Shown here one piece after another: positions 10,125 to 20,051 of a stretch of 64,000 nt of DNA. Position 1 is the first letter of the stretch. Each line of letters begins with the position of its first letter. The position numbers and the translations under genes are program-made. This stretch comes from Thalassotalea atypica (lineage in GTDB: Bacteria; Pseudomonadota; Gammaproteobacteria; Enterobacterales; Alteromonadaceae): positions 2,170,001 to 2,234,000 of the forward strand of contig NZ_AP027364.1 in assembly GCF_030295975.1 (NCBI RefSeq), given 5' to 3'. The notes under the pieces were generated by a model, which saw only the letters and a list, made by a program, of their open reading frames with translations, searched no databases and was not told the DNA's origin.

Positions 10125-13100
10125 TATTTGGCCCTCACTACATGGTCATAAACGACCTGAAACAACTCAGAGATTGGCGCTTCAATTTCGTCAAGAGGCG
10201 GGCATGTTTGCCAAAAATATTGAACATAATGGTCGCGGCCAAACCCTAAGGTATTTTGATCTCCAGACCAAAACTTCTTGAGAGCGTTATCTGTAAAGTT
10301 CTTCGAGGTTAATACTTTGTCGACCAGCGCGCCATTAAGTAGCAAGGGTTGTGATTGACCGACTTCAAAAGTGTTTACCAGTTGTTCCAGTACACATAAG
10401 GGATCTTGTATTTCACTCACTTGATAACGCACTATTTTTTGAGATTTGGTATTAAAATACGCACCTTGCACCGTGCTCACGTTAGATAGTAACCCCTCTA
10501 AATGGGCCAGTTGTAAGCTTATTTGATGTAGAAATAGGGTCAAAAAATCTTTAAATTTTGGCGTTGAACTTCGATAACACAGTACGCAGCCATCTGTAAT
10601 TGGCAAAAGTGAGTGCCAAACTATTTGTTTTTCATCTGTAAACGCAAGGCTCACTGATATAGATTCGCCAATGACTGGCGGGTTGAAACAATTGGTTATT
10701 AGATTGGAAAATTCTTCGCTATCATGACGCCAACTTTCTATGGAGAGATCTGTCACTGGAGTGTCTGAATATTTTCCACTTAGAATTGCAGTTTCTATTA
10801 CATCTTCAACTTGCTTTTCTGAGTCGTCATTTTGCACATAAGCGTCCAGCAATTGTTCACGTAATTGGTAGGTTGCAAGGCCATCTGCGACAAATGGCTC
10901 ATCATCACTGAGCCTGGTGTCGTAGTCGTCGAAATTAAGATCAAGTATTTTCTTTGCGTATTCTTTTGCTGGATGCTGATAAAACTTGATGAGTTCGTCA
11001 CTGCTATAGTCAGTGTTTATGGTCGCTGCATTCGCTGTTTGATTAGTTGCAGGTAAGATATACTCTGTTATCGGTGTATCATCAACCAATGTAAGCCACT
11101 TTGCATCGAAACTTGGATAAGGATTTGTTGCAATATTGTCATTGTGACTATCTTTTGACTCGATTATGTAATTATGCTCGCTAAAGGGCTGCATTGGTGT
11201 TTGGCGAAGCTGTGAATTTGCACCAGAGGTAAAATTCCAACCATAGCCTTGAGTGAGATAATCGAACAGTTCATTGAGTACGATAGAGGGTTGCTGAGAG
11301 GCATTGGTTTTAATACTTCGCCCTTGAAAACTCAAGTATAGCGCTTGTCTAGCTGAAATTATGGCCTCTAAAAAGAGGTACCTGTCGTCACCTCGTCTTG
11401 AACGATCACCTAATTGAGGCGCTGTATTAGCTATTAAATCAAATGCTAAAGGTTGGCGTTGACGAGGATACTGTCCATCGTTAAGCCCTAGCACCGCAAT
11501 AACTTTAAACGGAATGCTTCGCATGGGTAGCATTGAACAAAATGTAACTTGCCCGACCATAAATTGGCGACTGGTATCAGGCTCAGAGAAATGGCTTGAT
11601 AAAAAGTCTTTTACAATGGTCAAGGGTAATTCTTCTGCCAAGTGGGCTTGCGTTGTGTATTCACCAAGCGCTGTGATTGCTTTGACAATGATATCGATAC
11701 TGTACTCATTAGTTACCGCAAAAGATTGCGTTAACATTTCAGATAATAGTAGCTGCCACTGGCTCACGGTTCTTGTTTTACTTAGTTTTGCTAAATAAGT
11801 TTGTAATTGTTCAATGAACAACATCATCTTACCCAGCAATTCCCCAGCTTGCCCTTCTACATGACCAATTAGTAATTGCTGATCTACTACTTGATCATGA
11901 TCGCTGTAGGCAAATCCTCTGAGTAAACGCGAAAATCCGTGCTGCCAAGTGTATTGACTGTTTAATGATTCACTTTCTAAGTGTGTATTTTTATGTTCAT
12001 CGTTTAAGCCCCAATGTATCGCGGCTTTATCTAGCCAAGTGGCAATGATATCAACTTCATTTATGCCAATATCGAGTTTTTCCTGAATCGCGGGTAACCT
12101 TAATAAGCCGAGGATATGGGTCACTTGAAAGCGACTGTCAGGCAATGACAATAATTCCATAAAACCTGCAACGATAGGATCTGAATCCTTTGAGTTTCTG
12201 TCGGCAATGGAGCAAGGCAAAGGAGGTATCCCTTCATCAATATCTTGCCAGCCACGCGCAAATACCGCGTTGACATATGGCGCATAGTCTTCAATTTGCG
12301 GGCACATTACCAAAACATCTTTCGGCGTTAAATTACTGTCATCATTAAATTGATGTAACAGCCAGTCATGGAGTGCTTGAACTTCGCGCAAAGCACTATG
12401 ACAGCTTGTTATAATAATCGATTCATCTATTTTTAGTACTGGTGATTTTCGACGATCAACTAAGGTCAATATATCCTGTTGAACGTGCTTTAATACTGAA
12501 TCACTTACCTTGCCTTCTTCAACAACTAATTGTTCGTAGGCTTCTACGTCAATGGTGCTAATTGACTGTAGCAAAGCGATAAATTCTCTTCCTTGTTGAC
12601 CTAAATTTGCTAATAACGGATTTCCAACTTCTTCGTTATTTGAAACCACTTCAATATCAGCGTTCATGCTGACATCAATATCCTTTGTCCATTGGTTAAG
12701 GCGTTTAATGGCAGTTTTCTCCGTGATTAAATCCCCCCAATAGTCAAAACATGGATTCAAATGGTAAAAATGAATTTGCGTGTATTGCCCTATTTTTTCT
12801 AAGAAATTTAGCCACATTGGCGCCATAGCATTAATGGCAAATAGCGAAAGGCGTTTAGGTAAAAAATCCTGTTTATGCTCTAAATTTTCAATAGCATCTT
12901 GCATCATAACAACGGGGTTATAAGATATATGTTGGTGTAGCATTTGCCACAATTGACCTTGCCACTGAATATCTGTCGCGTCTAATGGTATAGAATTTGA
13001 ACACTGGTTAAATAGGACTGTTTCTAGCTTATAATCGCCACTACACCATGCATCAATCCATTCAGGGCGAAAAATCAAGTATTGCTCGTATAAGTCTGCC

Positions 13101-13513
13101 AGTTTTTGCGCTAATTGATACCGTTTAAACAGCCCCTGCTCTAATGACGTTTCGTTTTGCCAATATTGATTTACATGGTTAAAAACTGGTTCATTTATCA
13201 CCCTTTTGTCAGCCATTAACTGATAAATTCGCCACGTTAATACCTCTCTAGAGTATGGTGATTGATCTAATGCGTTGTCCTCACTAGCCAAGGATTTCAA
13301 TAGCTTCCATAAATATTGAGCCGGTAACGCGTAATCAATATTCATAGAGATACCGCGAGTTTTTGCCACCGACATATTGAGCCAGTGCTGCATGCCGGCA
13401 TTTTGCACGATAACGGTTTCTTGACTAAAAAACGGGAGTGGAGAGACTTGCTGAATTTTATTGAAAATGGCTAAAAGATTTTCCATCTTGTTAGCGGGAT
13501 AAAGGTAAATCAA
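10124..13513 (-). CDS. recC: Exodeoxyribonuclease V subunit gamma (RecC, Chi recognition)
   Basis: RecC is the inactive-helicase scaffold that scans for Chi in the RecBCD complex. The 1129-residue protein matches E. coli RecC in length (about 1122) and in landmark stretches such as NAGMQHWLNMSVA near the N-terminus, VLVMCPQIEDYAPYVNAVF in the middle and LNDGQYPRQRQPLAFDL in the second helicase-like domain. It is the promoter-proximal gene of recC-recB-recD. The pitrilysin gene ptrA that separates recC and recB in E. coli is absent here. Confidence 0.97.
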   Translation of the reverse strand: MIYLYPANKMENLLAIFNKIQQVSPLPFFSQETVIVQNAGMQHWLNMSVAKTRGISMNIDYALPAQYLWKLLKSLASEDNALDQSPYSREVLTWRIYQLMADKRVINEPVFNHVNQYWQNETSLEQGLFKRYQLAQKLADLYEQYLIFRPEWIDAWCSGDYKLETVLFNQCSNSIPLDATDIQWQGQLWQMLHQHISYNPVVMMQDAIENLEHKQDFLPKRLSLFAINAMAPMWLNFLEKIGQYTQIHFYHLNPCFDYWGDLITEKTAIKRLNQWTKDIDVSMNADIEVVSNNEEVGNPLLANLGQQGREFIALLQSISTIDVEAYEQLVVEEGKVSDSVLKHVQQDILTLVDRRKSPVLKIDESIIITSCHSALREVQALHDWLLHQFNDDSNLTPKDVLVMCPQIEDYAPYVNAVFARGWQDIDEGIPPLPCSIADRNSKDSDPIVAGFMELLSLPDSRFQVTHILGLLRLPAIQEKLDIGINEVDIIATWLDKAAIHWGLNDEHKNTHLESESLNSQYTWQHGFSRLLRGFAYSDHDQVVDQQLLIGHVEGQAGELLGKMMLFIEQLQTYLAKLSKTRTVSQWQLLLSEMLTQSFAVTNEYSIDIIVKAITALGEYTTQAHLAEELPLTIVKDFLSSHFSEPDTSRQFMVGQVTFCSMLPMRSIPFKVIAVLGLNDGQYPRQRQPLAFDLIANTAPQLGDRSRRGDDRYLFLEAIISARQALYLSFQGRSIKTNASQQPSIVLNELFDYLTQGYGWNFTSGANSQLRQTPMQPFSEHNYIIESKDSHNDNIATNPYPSFDAKWLTLVDDTPITEYILPATNQTANAATINTDYSSDELIKFYQHPAKEYAKKILDLNFDDYDTRLSDDEPFVADGLATYQLREQLLDAYVQNDDSEKQVEDVIETAILSGKYSDTPVTDLSIESWRHDSEEFSNLITNCFNPPVIGESISVSLAFTDEKQIVWHSLLPITDGCVLCYRSSTPKFKDFLTLFLHQISLQLAHLEGLLSNVSTVQGAYFNTKSQKIVRYQVSEIQDPLCVLEQLVNTFEVGQSQPLLLNGALVDKVLTSKNFTDNALKKFWSGDQNTLGFGRDHYVQYFWQTCPPLDEIEAPISELFQVVYDHVVRAK

Positions 13514-13581
13514 TGGTAGCTCAGATATGGCAAAATTAAGTATTCAAATTTAACCATATCCGCTACTTACACACAAAAGTT

Positions 13582-13911
13582 TTAGGTAATAAAATCTAAA
13601 TGCTCTTGAAATAATTGCCCTAATATTGGCACAGGGTAACATTCACCTTTAAAGGCATGGTAGGCAGCAATTAGCCAGAAAATGGCGAGTACAAAAGTCA
13701 AGCCCCAACCAACAAATGGTATAAAGGATAAAAACGCTGCCGTAACAATTAAACCAAGTGATTGACGAATGTGGAACCGCGCCAAGCACGATTTATGTTG
13801 TCCGTAGATATAGACCGAAATTAACCAGCCAATTAAGGTCATATAGCTAACTACTGCTATAACTTTCGCTAAATCTTCATCCGTGTGTGACTGTGCATGT
13901 AACTGTGACAT
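13582..13911 (-). CDS. Small membrane protein (DUF4870/Tic20-like)
   Basis: This 109-residue protein has about three hydrophobic segments: residues 18-36, a central AAFLSFIPFVGWGLTF region and a C-terminal FWLIAAYHAFKGE. Between the first two is an FHIRQSLGL motif typical of DUF4870/Tic20-related small membrane proteins. Function is unknown. It lies 68 bases upstream of recC on the same strand, and the promoter of recC could lie in or after its 3' end. Confidence 0.75.
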   Translation of the reverse strand: MSQLHAQSHTDEDLAKVIAVVSYMTLIGWLISVYIYGQHKSCLARFHIRQSLGLIVTAAFLSFIPFVGWGLTFVLAIFWLIAAYHAFKGECYPVPILGQLFQEHLDFIT

Positions 13912-14025
13912 ATCACCCCCTATTACAACTACTTCCTTATTAAAATTTAGCCGTAAAATTTCTATTCAACAAGCCTTTTTTTTGCCATATTGGTTAAGCG
14001 TATAATAATCAATCAACTAGCGTGT

Positions 14026-14700
14026 ATGCTCAAAAATGTTATTCAAATAAAACCACAATCAAATCATCATGGATTATTTTTAATCACACTCGCGTTGTGC
14101 ATGATTTTATTTCTACTGCTGCTCTCTTCATGGCTATGGCCCAATTGGCGGCTGTCTTTGATAGGCGCTTATTTGATTTCAGGCATAATCTTTGTGACAG
14201 GGGCTTTAAAAAAACTACAGCCAAGGTATAGCATGATCATCAGTAAGGATGCCTTACAATATATCCAATTGTCAGGATGTTGGAGACTACCGTGGGGTGA
14301 CATAGCTCATATTTCAGTGGTCAAGACTACCCAAGGTGTTGAGCAAGTAACACTACCGTATATTGGCATTAAATTAAAAGACACTGAACACTTAGTAAAT
14401 GTTATGTCCGCAAGGCTAGCGAATAAATTGTTACACGAGCAAAAATTTTTATTAATTTGGGCTGTAAATCATCACATGATCACATACGAGCAAAGCCTGA
14501 TTAATTTTACCCCTTATAAATTAACAGATAAGAAGGAAGTTACAGGGCCACTAGCAGCGTTTCTTCATCAAACAAAAATTTTGGAACAAATTTTTGGCTT
14601 CCAACTGTATATTCCAAATACTGCACTAGATCGAGAAATAACTCTGTTCGTTCAATTGTTAAGAGATTGTCAAAACTATGTCAGTACTAAGCTAGATTAA
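14026..14700 (+). CDS. DUF2982 family membrane-anchored protein
   Basis: The protein is about 224 residues with two predicted membrane helices near the N-terminus (a LFLITLALCMILFLLLLSSW region, then LSLIGAYLISGIIFVTG), followed by a soluble PH-like domain around the WRLPWGDIAHISVV stretch. It corresponds to DUF2982, a family confined largely to Alteromonadales and vibrios, with no known role. The frame opens earlier at a TTG (13990), but neither start has a clear ribosome binding site; the ATG is preferred because the family starts just before the IQIKP stretch. It converges on, and overlaps by four bases, the transglutaminase gene. Confidence 0.75.
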   Translation: MLKNVIQIKPQSNHHGLFLITLALCMILFLLLLSSWLWPNWRLSLIGAYLISGIIFVTGALKKLQPRYSMIISKDALQYIQLSGCWRLPWGDIAHISVVKTTQGVEQVTLPYIGIKLKDTEHLVNVMSARLANKLLHEQKFLLIWAVNHHMITYEQSLINFTPYKLTDKKEVTGPLAAFLHQTKILEQIFGFQLYIPNTALDREITLFVQLLRDCQNYVSTKLD

Positions 14701-16781
14701 TGCGACACAGTGTCAGTAGTACCTACCAGTGTTTTGATTTCTATTAGGTAGCGGGAAAATAGTATCAGTTCTTGGTTCTTATCTTCAGGCGATAAGTTTT
14801 GATAGCTTAGGCGGTAATAACTTAGCCAAAGACAGGTGATTTTTCCCTCTTTATGTTTGAGTTGCTTTTCAAGTGCTTGTAAAAATGATTTTATCGTTTG
14901 TCCTGATTGACGAACATGGCCTCTTTTATTCAGAAGATTTAATAGCTTGTCAAATTCACGTTGCCATTTTTCTTGCCCTTTCGGTTTAGTTGTGCGTTGA
15001 TTCAGTAAATAGAGCACCCCGATAACTAACAATAGTGAACAAACAAATATGAGCGCTGTTTTCCATAACTTCCCGCTACCTAATAGTTCTTTAAGTAATT
15101 TAGATTGTTTATCCATTGAGTAACCAACGACTAAACGTGTCCACTGATAATCAATAGCTTCAATCTGCAATTTAAGTTTGGCAATAATTGCCAAATGTGA
15201 AAACGTAGAAAAGTTAAAATAATCATTGGCTAGCGCTGATTGTTCATCGGCCAACGCCAGTGAAAGCCCTAAAGAAACGCGCTCTGGACTGACTGCTGCT
15301 GTGGGATCAACTCTGGTCCACCCTTGATCCGCTAACCACACTTCAGACCATGCATGGGCATCATATTGATAGACACTATAATATTCACCTTCTGGATTAT
15401 ATTTTCCCCCCATATAGCCAGTAACAACACGGGAGGGAATGCCCGCAGCACGCATAATGAAACTAAACGTGCTGGCATAATGCTCACAAAAGCCTGATTT
15501 AGTGTCGAAAAAGAACTGATCCAAACTGTTGTTGATCAACATTGGTGGTTGCAAGGTATAAACATAAGCTTGTGTAGCAAATGTGTTTAATACAGATGCA
15601 ATAATTTGCTCCGAGTTTTGATGTTGTGTTTTTAGATTATTTGCAAACGCAACCAATCTAGGGTTTGCGTCTACGGGTATCGTCAAAAAACGTTGTTTAC
15701 GGTGTGCTGATAATTTCGGCTCTAGCTGTGAAGACGGATAGCTCTTAATATCATATGCAATGGTTTTGGAAATGGGTTTATTTGAACGAATACTATAGTC
15801 GCTGAGTTGAAAAATAGTTGGATTTTGAATTTGCGCTGCGTCCAACGCAAATAGCCAATGTTGATAGCTCGGCTCCGCAATAACTTGATATTGATAAAAT
15901 GGCCCTGTGGTATCTACAGAAATATTTTGTGCGCGACTGTATGCTTGTAAAAGGCTCCAATTTGTTTCTGAGTTTTGATCTCGCTTAAGCTGCCACCCTT
16001 GCCCATCATAATAAGGTAACGTCATTGCACGCCAATACATTTGTGTTTGAACGGGCACTGAGGAGACAAAGTTTACCCTAAACGCCAACTCACTAGATCT
16101 CGCTAGTGAAGCAATATCTCCTGGCTTAACCTGATCTCCTAACCCTGTTTTTGCAGATTTAGCGATAGGCATTTGCCAAAAGGGCTGTAGGCGTGGAAAC
16201 AAAACAAACATAGTCAATGCTAATGGTATGCTTAGCATTACTATTGCAGCATTGTTTTTGATCGCCTTAACGCAGTCTTCTTTCGGTGCAAAATATAGAT
16301 ACAGTACGGTTAAGTTAATGATCAAAAACACAGTAACGCCAAAGGCAAACCATATGGACTGGCGAAAGATGAATGCGCAAGCAAGTAAAAATATGCCAAG
16401 TAAAACTATTTGAAGCAGATCTTTCCTACTATTGAGTTCCATCGACTTAATGGCATAAGCAAAACAAATCAAGTGGATCATACTGAGCAGCAAACCAAGC
16501 TGGGGCCCTGATAACGCAATAACGACTGCACCAGTCAATGCAATAGTAAAAACTAACACTCTGTTTGGCTTTGCCAGCACTTTTAAAATAAAGGCGCTTT
16601 GCCAAACAAAACACAAACTAATTATTGCATTCATCCACAGTTGTAGTTCAACTGCTAATGACAACAGCACTAACACTTGACTGAGTAATAAAAGCCAGCG
16701 ATGGTTTTGCTCAAATCTAATAGCGGGAATAGCTTTAGGCCGCGTCGCTGATTTCTTTGTTGATAATAGACCAAACATCAC
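14697..16781 (-). CDS. TgpA-type transglutaminase-like membrane protein (DUF3488)
   Basis: This 694-residue inner-membrane protein has an N-terminal DUF3488 region with six or so membrane helices (about residues 30-195). A periplasmic transglutaminase-like cysteine protease-fold domain follows, with the full Cys-His-Asp triad visible: Cys in SGFCEHYAS, His in YDAHAWSEV and Asp in TRVDPTAAV. A final membrane helix lies near residue 560 before a cytoplasmic DUF4129-like tail. It matches TgpA of Pseudomonas aeruginosa in architecture. It is the third gene of a MoxR-DUF58-TgpA operon with four-base overlaps at both junctions. The substrate is unknown. Confidence 0.92.
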   Translation of the reverse strand: MMFGLLSTKKSATRPKAIPAIRFEQNHRWLLLLSQVLVLLSLAVELQLWMNAIISLCFVWQSAFILKVLAKPNRVLVFTIALTGAVVIALSGPQLGLLLSMIHLICFAYAIKSMELNSRKDLLQIVLLGIFLLACAFIFRQSIWFAFGVTVFLIINLTVLYLYFAPKEDCVKAIKNNAAIVMLSIPLALTMFVLFPRLQPFWQMPIAKSAKTGLGDQVKPGDIASLARSSELAFRVNFVSSVPVQTQMYWRAMTLPYYDGQGWQLKRDQNSETNWSLLQAYSRAQNISVDTTGPFYQYQVIAEPSYQHWLFALDAAQIQNPTIFQLSDYSIRSNKPISKTIAYDIKSYPSSQLEPKLSAHRKQRFLTIPVDANPRLVAFANNLKTQHQNSEQIIASVLNTFATQAYVYTLQPPMLINNSLDQFFFDTKSGFCEHYASTFSFIMRAAGIPSRVVTGYMGGKYNPEGEYYSVYQYDAHAWSEVWLADQGWTRVDPTAAVSPERVSLGLSLALADEQSALANDYFNFSTFSHLAIIAKLKLQIEAIDYQWTRLVVGYSMDKQSKLLKELLGSGKLWKTALIFVCSLLLVIGVLYLLNQRTTKPKGQEKWQREFDKLLNLLNKRGHVRQSGQTIKSFLQALEKQLKHKEGKITCLWLSYYRLSYQNLSPEDKNQELILFSRYLIEIKTLVGTTDTVSH

Positions 16782-17779
16782 AACTCACCTTGTTTGCCGT
16801 AAGTCGCTAATGCGTATAAACAGGATTGGATATGTTCGTGACCAGTACTAGGAGCTATTATTTTCTCTTTAAGGTTCAAGCCGAAATTAGTGTTTTGACC
16901 CGCATATTGACCCACGAGATAGCATAAGTACGAGAGTTTTACCTCTATATCATATGTAGGCATATCATCTAGGTTTAGCCAAACATCATTTGATACGGGT
17001 TGATGATATTTCTTGGTATATTTACCTTGACCTCGAGCGAATTGTTTCCATGCAATTTGACTTAAGGGTTCGCCTTGTCGGTATCTATTTAGCTCTTGGA
17101 AGTCATCATTCCCGTCAATAAATTTACCACTGTCGCCATCTTCAACCTTTCCAGTTTCAAGTTTTTTACTCAAGGTTCGGGTAGAAACAGGCTTTGCTTC
17201 CGGGTACACAATCGCGGTGATACCAAAATCACACCATGTCCATGTATTAAATAACCCTAAAACATGTTGGCTTCTAATATTGAGCCGTTCAAGACTGATT
17301 TCACCACGACGAAGAGGAGTATATACGACAGTAGTAGATAATTTATTCTCAAGATAATCAACAGTGGTAGTCGGTTGACCGATAAACCGTAAATTCAATG
17401 ACTGTCTCGGTTTACTCGATTCCAATGTGAACGGTATATTAAATTGCTGATTGGCAAACCCCACTACTTGAGCCGTGCCTATTATGGAGAGTCCTTTGAA
17501 ATTAAAATAGCTTTGCAGCATAACGGTAATAAATATACTTGCCAGCAAATAAGCCAATAAAATAATGACATTGTTTTGATAGTTTGTACCCAATACAAAC
17601 ACTAATATCATTACGAACAAGTAAATAAAACCAAGCCGCGTAGGAAAAATGAAGATAGAACGATTATCTAATATTTTATGAAGAGATGGCGGGACTCTGC
17701 GTTTTAACCATTGGTCAAACCGATGATGTAAACGTTTTTTAACTGATGACATTAACTTGTTCCACACTTTCATTATCAA
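16778..17779 (-). CDS. DUF58 domain protein
   Basis: This 333-residue protein has two membrane helices near the N-terminus (about residues 46-85) and a C-terminal DUF58 domain with the conserved RQGEPLSQIAWKQFARG stretch near residue 232. DUF58 proteins resemble von Willebrand factor A domains and are almost always encoded beside MoxR ATPases, as here. The start overlaps the MoxR stop by four bases and the stop overlaps the TgpA start likewise, so all three proteins are probably made in fixed ratio. It likely acts as partner of the MoxR ATPase at the inner membrane. Confidence 0.92.
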   Translation of the reverse strand: MIMKVWNKLMSSVKKRLHHRFDQWLKRRVPPSLHKILDNRSIFIFPTRLGFIYLFVMILVFVLGTNYQNNVIILLAYLLASIFITVMLQSYFNFKGLSIIGTAQVVGFANQQFNIPFTLESSKPRQSLNLRFIGQPTTTVDYLENKLSTTVVYTPLRRGEISLERLNIRSQHVLGLFNTWTWCDFGITAIVYPEAKPVSTRTLSKKLETGKVEDGDSGKFIDGNDDFQELNRYRQGEPLSQIAWKQFARGQGKYTKKYHQPVSNDVWLNLDDMPTYDIEVKLSYLCYLVGQYAGQNTNFGLNLKEKIIAPSTGHEHIQSCLYALATYGKQGEL

Positions 17780-18702
17780 AGCGGATTCAATACATCAACA
17801 CGTTCTAAAATGGTTTTAGACAATACATCACTCACTTGATCAATAGTGTTGATACCAGCGTCTAATCTGTGTTCGCAAACGGATGGAAATACCGCTTGTA
17901 CATCATCTGGTGAAACATAATCACGGTTATCTATAAAAGCCCAAGCTTTCGCAGCTTTTAGCAGTGACTTCCCTGCTCTTGGCGATAATGGGTTACCGTT
18001 AAACACATCCCTTCGACTATATCGACAAAGGCCAATAATGTAATCAATAATTTGTTCATTAACACTGACGTTTTCAACAGCTTCTTGGAGACTTTTAAGT
18101 TGTTCGCCAGACAGGATTGGGCCAATATTTTCCACTTTTTGGTGTAACTCTTGCGCAAGTAATATTTCACGCTCTGCTTGAACACTTGGGAACCCTATCG
18201 AAATACGCATCATAAACCGATCAAGTTGAGATTCTGGCAAAGGGTTAGTTCCTGAATGAAACAATGGGTTTTGCGTAGCGATGACAAAAAACGGTAAAGG
18301 CAATGGATGCGTGATACCGTCGATGCTCACTTGGTGCTCTTCCATTGCTTCAAGCAAAGCACTTTGGGTTTTTGGGCTTGCACGATTGATTTCATCCGCT
18401 AAGACGACTTGATTAAAAATAGGTCCTTTATGGAGCACAAATTGATTGCTGGCTTGTTCAAAAATGGATATGCCAATAACATCAGACGGCATCAAGTCAC
18501 TAGTGAATTGGGTTCTTTGATAACTTAATCCCAATGTTTTTGATAATACTTGTGCAAGCGTTGTTTTACCCATGCCGGGTAAATCTTCAATAAGAATATG
18601 GCCCTTAGCCAATAAACAAGACAGAGCGAGCTTTATTTGATGAGGTTTGCCCATCACCACTGCACCAATTTGCGTTAATACTTTTGCAACGAGTGTTTCC
18701 AT
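17776..18702 (-). CDS. MoxR-family AAA+ ATPase
   Basis: The 308-residue cytoplasmic ATPase shows Walker A DLPGMGKTTLA (about residues 39-49), Walker B VVLADEINRASPKTQ (about residues 94-108), a sensor-1 ATQNP and a C-terminal lid with the SPRAGKSLLKAAKA sensor-2 region. MoxR ATPases act as chaperones for metal insertion or complex assembly with VWA-type partners. It is the first gene of the operon with DUF58 and TgpA and lies just downstream of the aroG terminator, so its promoter is in a short interval or the operon depends on readthrough. Confidence 0.95.
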   Translation of the reverse strand: METLVAKVLTQIGAVVMGKPHQIKLALSCLLAKGHILIEDLPGMGKTTLAQVLSKTLGLSYQRTQFTSDLMPSDVIGISIFEQASNQFVLHKGPIFNQVVLADEINRASPKTQSALLEAMEEHQVSIDGITHPLPLPFFVIATQNPLFHSGTNPLPESQLDRFMMRISIGFPSVQAEREILLAQELHQKVENIGPILSGEQLKSLQEAVENVSVNEQIIDYIIGLCRYSRRDVFNGNPLSPRAGKSLLKAAKAWAFIDNRDYVSPDDVQAVFPSVCEHRLDAGINTIDQVSDVLSKTILERVDVLNPL

Positions 18703-18734
18703 ACGACCTCTCTTTTTTGGACACTATCTCAAAT

Positions 18735-18772
18735 AAAAAAAACCGTATCAACAATTAAGCTGATACGGTTTT
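18735..18772 (-). terminator. Rho-independent terminator of aroG
   Basis: On the minus strand a ten-base stem AACCGTATCA pairs with TGATACGGTT (18741-18750 and 18761-18770) across a ten-base loop, followed by a run of seven T. It lies about 20 bases past the aroG stop codon and separates aroG from the downstream MoxR operon. Confidence 0.93.
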
Positions 18773-18791
18773 GGATTCTTCAATTAAATGA

Positions 18792-19844
18792 TTAAGAGTT
18801 TCGGGCAGCTACGGCATCGTTTAGCTGCGATAACAATGTCTCTGTAGCATCCCAACCAATACATGCATCAGTAATACTTTGCCCATACGTTGACGCACTG
18901 CCATCGATCAAATCTTGACGTCCTTCTACTAAGTGGCTTTCTACCATAACACCAAAAATATCATCATTACCTTGGCTAATTTGTTGACATACGTCGTTAC
19001 AAACAAGCATCTGGTTTTCAAATTTCTTACTGCTGTTGGCGTGACTAAAGTCAATCATGATCTTAGTATTCAAGTTTGCATTCTTAAGTTGTGTGGTGAC
19101 ATCAGTAACGCTATCAGCATCGTAATTAGTCGTCTTACCACCACGTAAAATGATGTGACAATCTGAGTTACCGGCGGTTTCAACAATTGCAGAATGACCA
19201 TATTTAGTTACTGATAAAAAATGGTGTGAAGCACTAGCAGCTCCGATGGCGTCAATTGCAACTTTAATGGTACCGTCAGTGCCATTTTTAAAGCCAACTG
19301 GACAAGATAAACCAGATGCTAACTCACGATGAACTTGAGATTCTGTTGTTCGAGCGCCAATGGCTCCCCAACACATAAAATCCGCCATGTACTGAGGCGT
19401 GATCATATCTAAAAATTCGCCTGCGGTGGGTAATCCCAAGTCGTTAAGGTCGAGTAATAATTTGCGACCCATCCGCAAGCCATCATTAAGTTTAAAGCTA
19501 TTATCCAGATATGGATCGTTAATTAATCCTTTCCAACCAACCGTTGTGCGTGGTTTTTCAAAATAAACACGCATAACAATTTCGAGATTATCTTTAAACT
19601 TCTCGCGCATTTCTACCAGCTTCTGGCCATATTCGATAGCCGCATTGGTATCATGAATAGAGCAAGGACCTATTACCACCAATAAGCGCTTATCCTCACC
19701 GTTTAATATATTGTGTATTGCATTGCGTCCAGCAACGACCGAACCCGACGCTTTTTCAGTGGCAGGAAATCGTTCTATAAGAGCCACAGGAGGAAGTAAT
19801 TCTTTGATTTTACTGATGCGAACGTCGTCGGTTTGATAACTCAT
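18792..19844 (-). CDS. aroG: 3-deoxy-7-phosphoheptulonate synthase (class I, AroG type)
   Basis: The enzyme condenses phosphoenolpyruvate and erythrose-4-phosphate to DAHP, the first step of the shikimate pathway. The 350-residue protein aligns along its whole length with E. coli AroG, including the N-terminal KELLPPVALIERFPAT segment used in phenylalanine feedback, VVIGPCSIHD, KPRTTVGWKGLINDP and GFKNGTDGT. The AroG-like N-terminus suggests the Phe-sensitive isozyme; that is inference. It is monocistronic with a strong terminator. I saw no clear TyrR box in the 207 bases upstream. Confidence 0.95.
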   Translation of the reverse strand: MSYQTDDVRISKIKELLPPVALIERFPATEKASGSVVAGRNAIHNILNGEDKRLLVVIGPCSIHDTNAAIEYGQKLVEMREKFKDNLEIVMRVYFEKPRTTVGWKGLINDPYLDNSFKLNDGLRMGRKLLLDLNDLGLPTAGEFLDMITPQYMADFMCWGAIGARTTESQVHRELASGLSCPVGFKNGTDGTIKVAIDAIGAASASHHFLSVTKYGHSAIVETAGNSDCHIILRGGKTTNYDADSVTDVTTQLKNANLNTKIMIDFSHANSSKKFENQMLVCNDVCQQISQGNDDIFGVMVESHLVEGRQDLIDGSASTYGQSITDACIGWDATETLLSQLNDAVAARNS

Positions 19845-20051
19845 GAAAACTCTCTTTTACTACATTTAATTAATTTATATTTACTTCTAGACACCTAGAT
19901 GACTAAACCCAAAGCTAATCTAACAAGGATATTTTGCGATTACCAACATATATTGAGAAAAAACGGTATAATTTAAGGATTACAAACTTCTCTGTTGTTT
20001 TAAAACAACATTACCAAGTATATTACGTCAACCAAAGGATACAGAGTTTTT

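Noticed and set aside
6615-13513. Numerous open frames of 60-120 codons on the strand opposite recB and recC
   Set aside because: They lie entirely within recB or recC, have no ribosome binding sites and no recognisable domains; they are shadows of the real genes.
4714-13513. RecBCD as a specialised phage-defence island
   Set aside because: Lengths, motifs and order match housekeeping RecBCD; no defence genes are next to it.
19845-20051. TyrR box or attenuator in front of aroG
   Set aside because: No TGTAAA-N6-TTTACA-like palindrome or leader peptide with repeated aromatic codons was seen.
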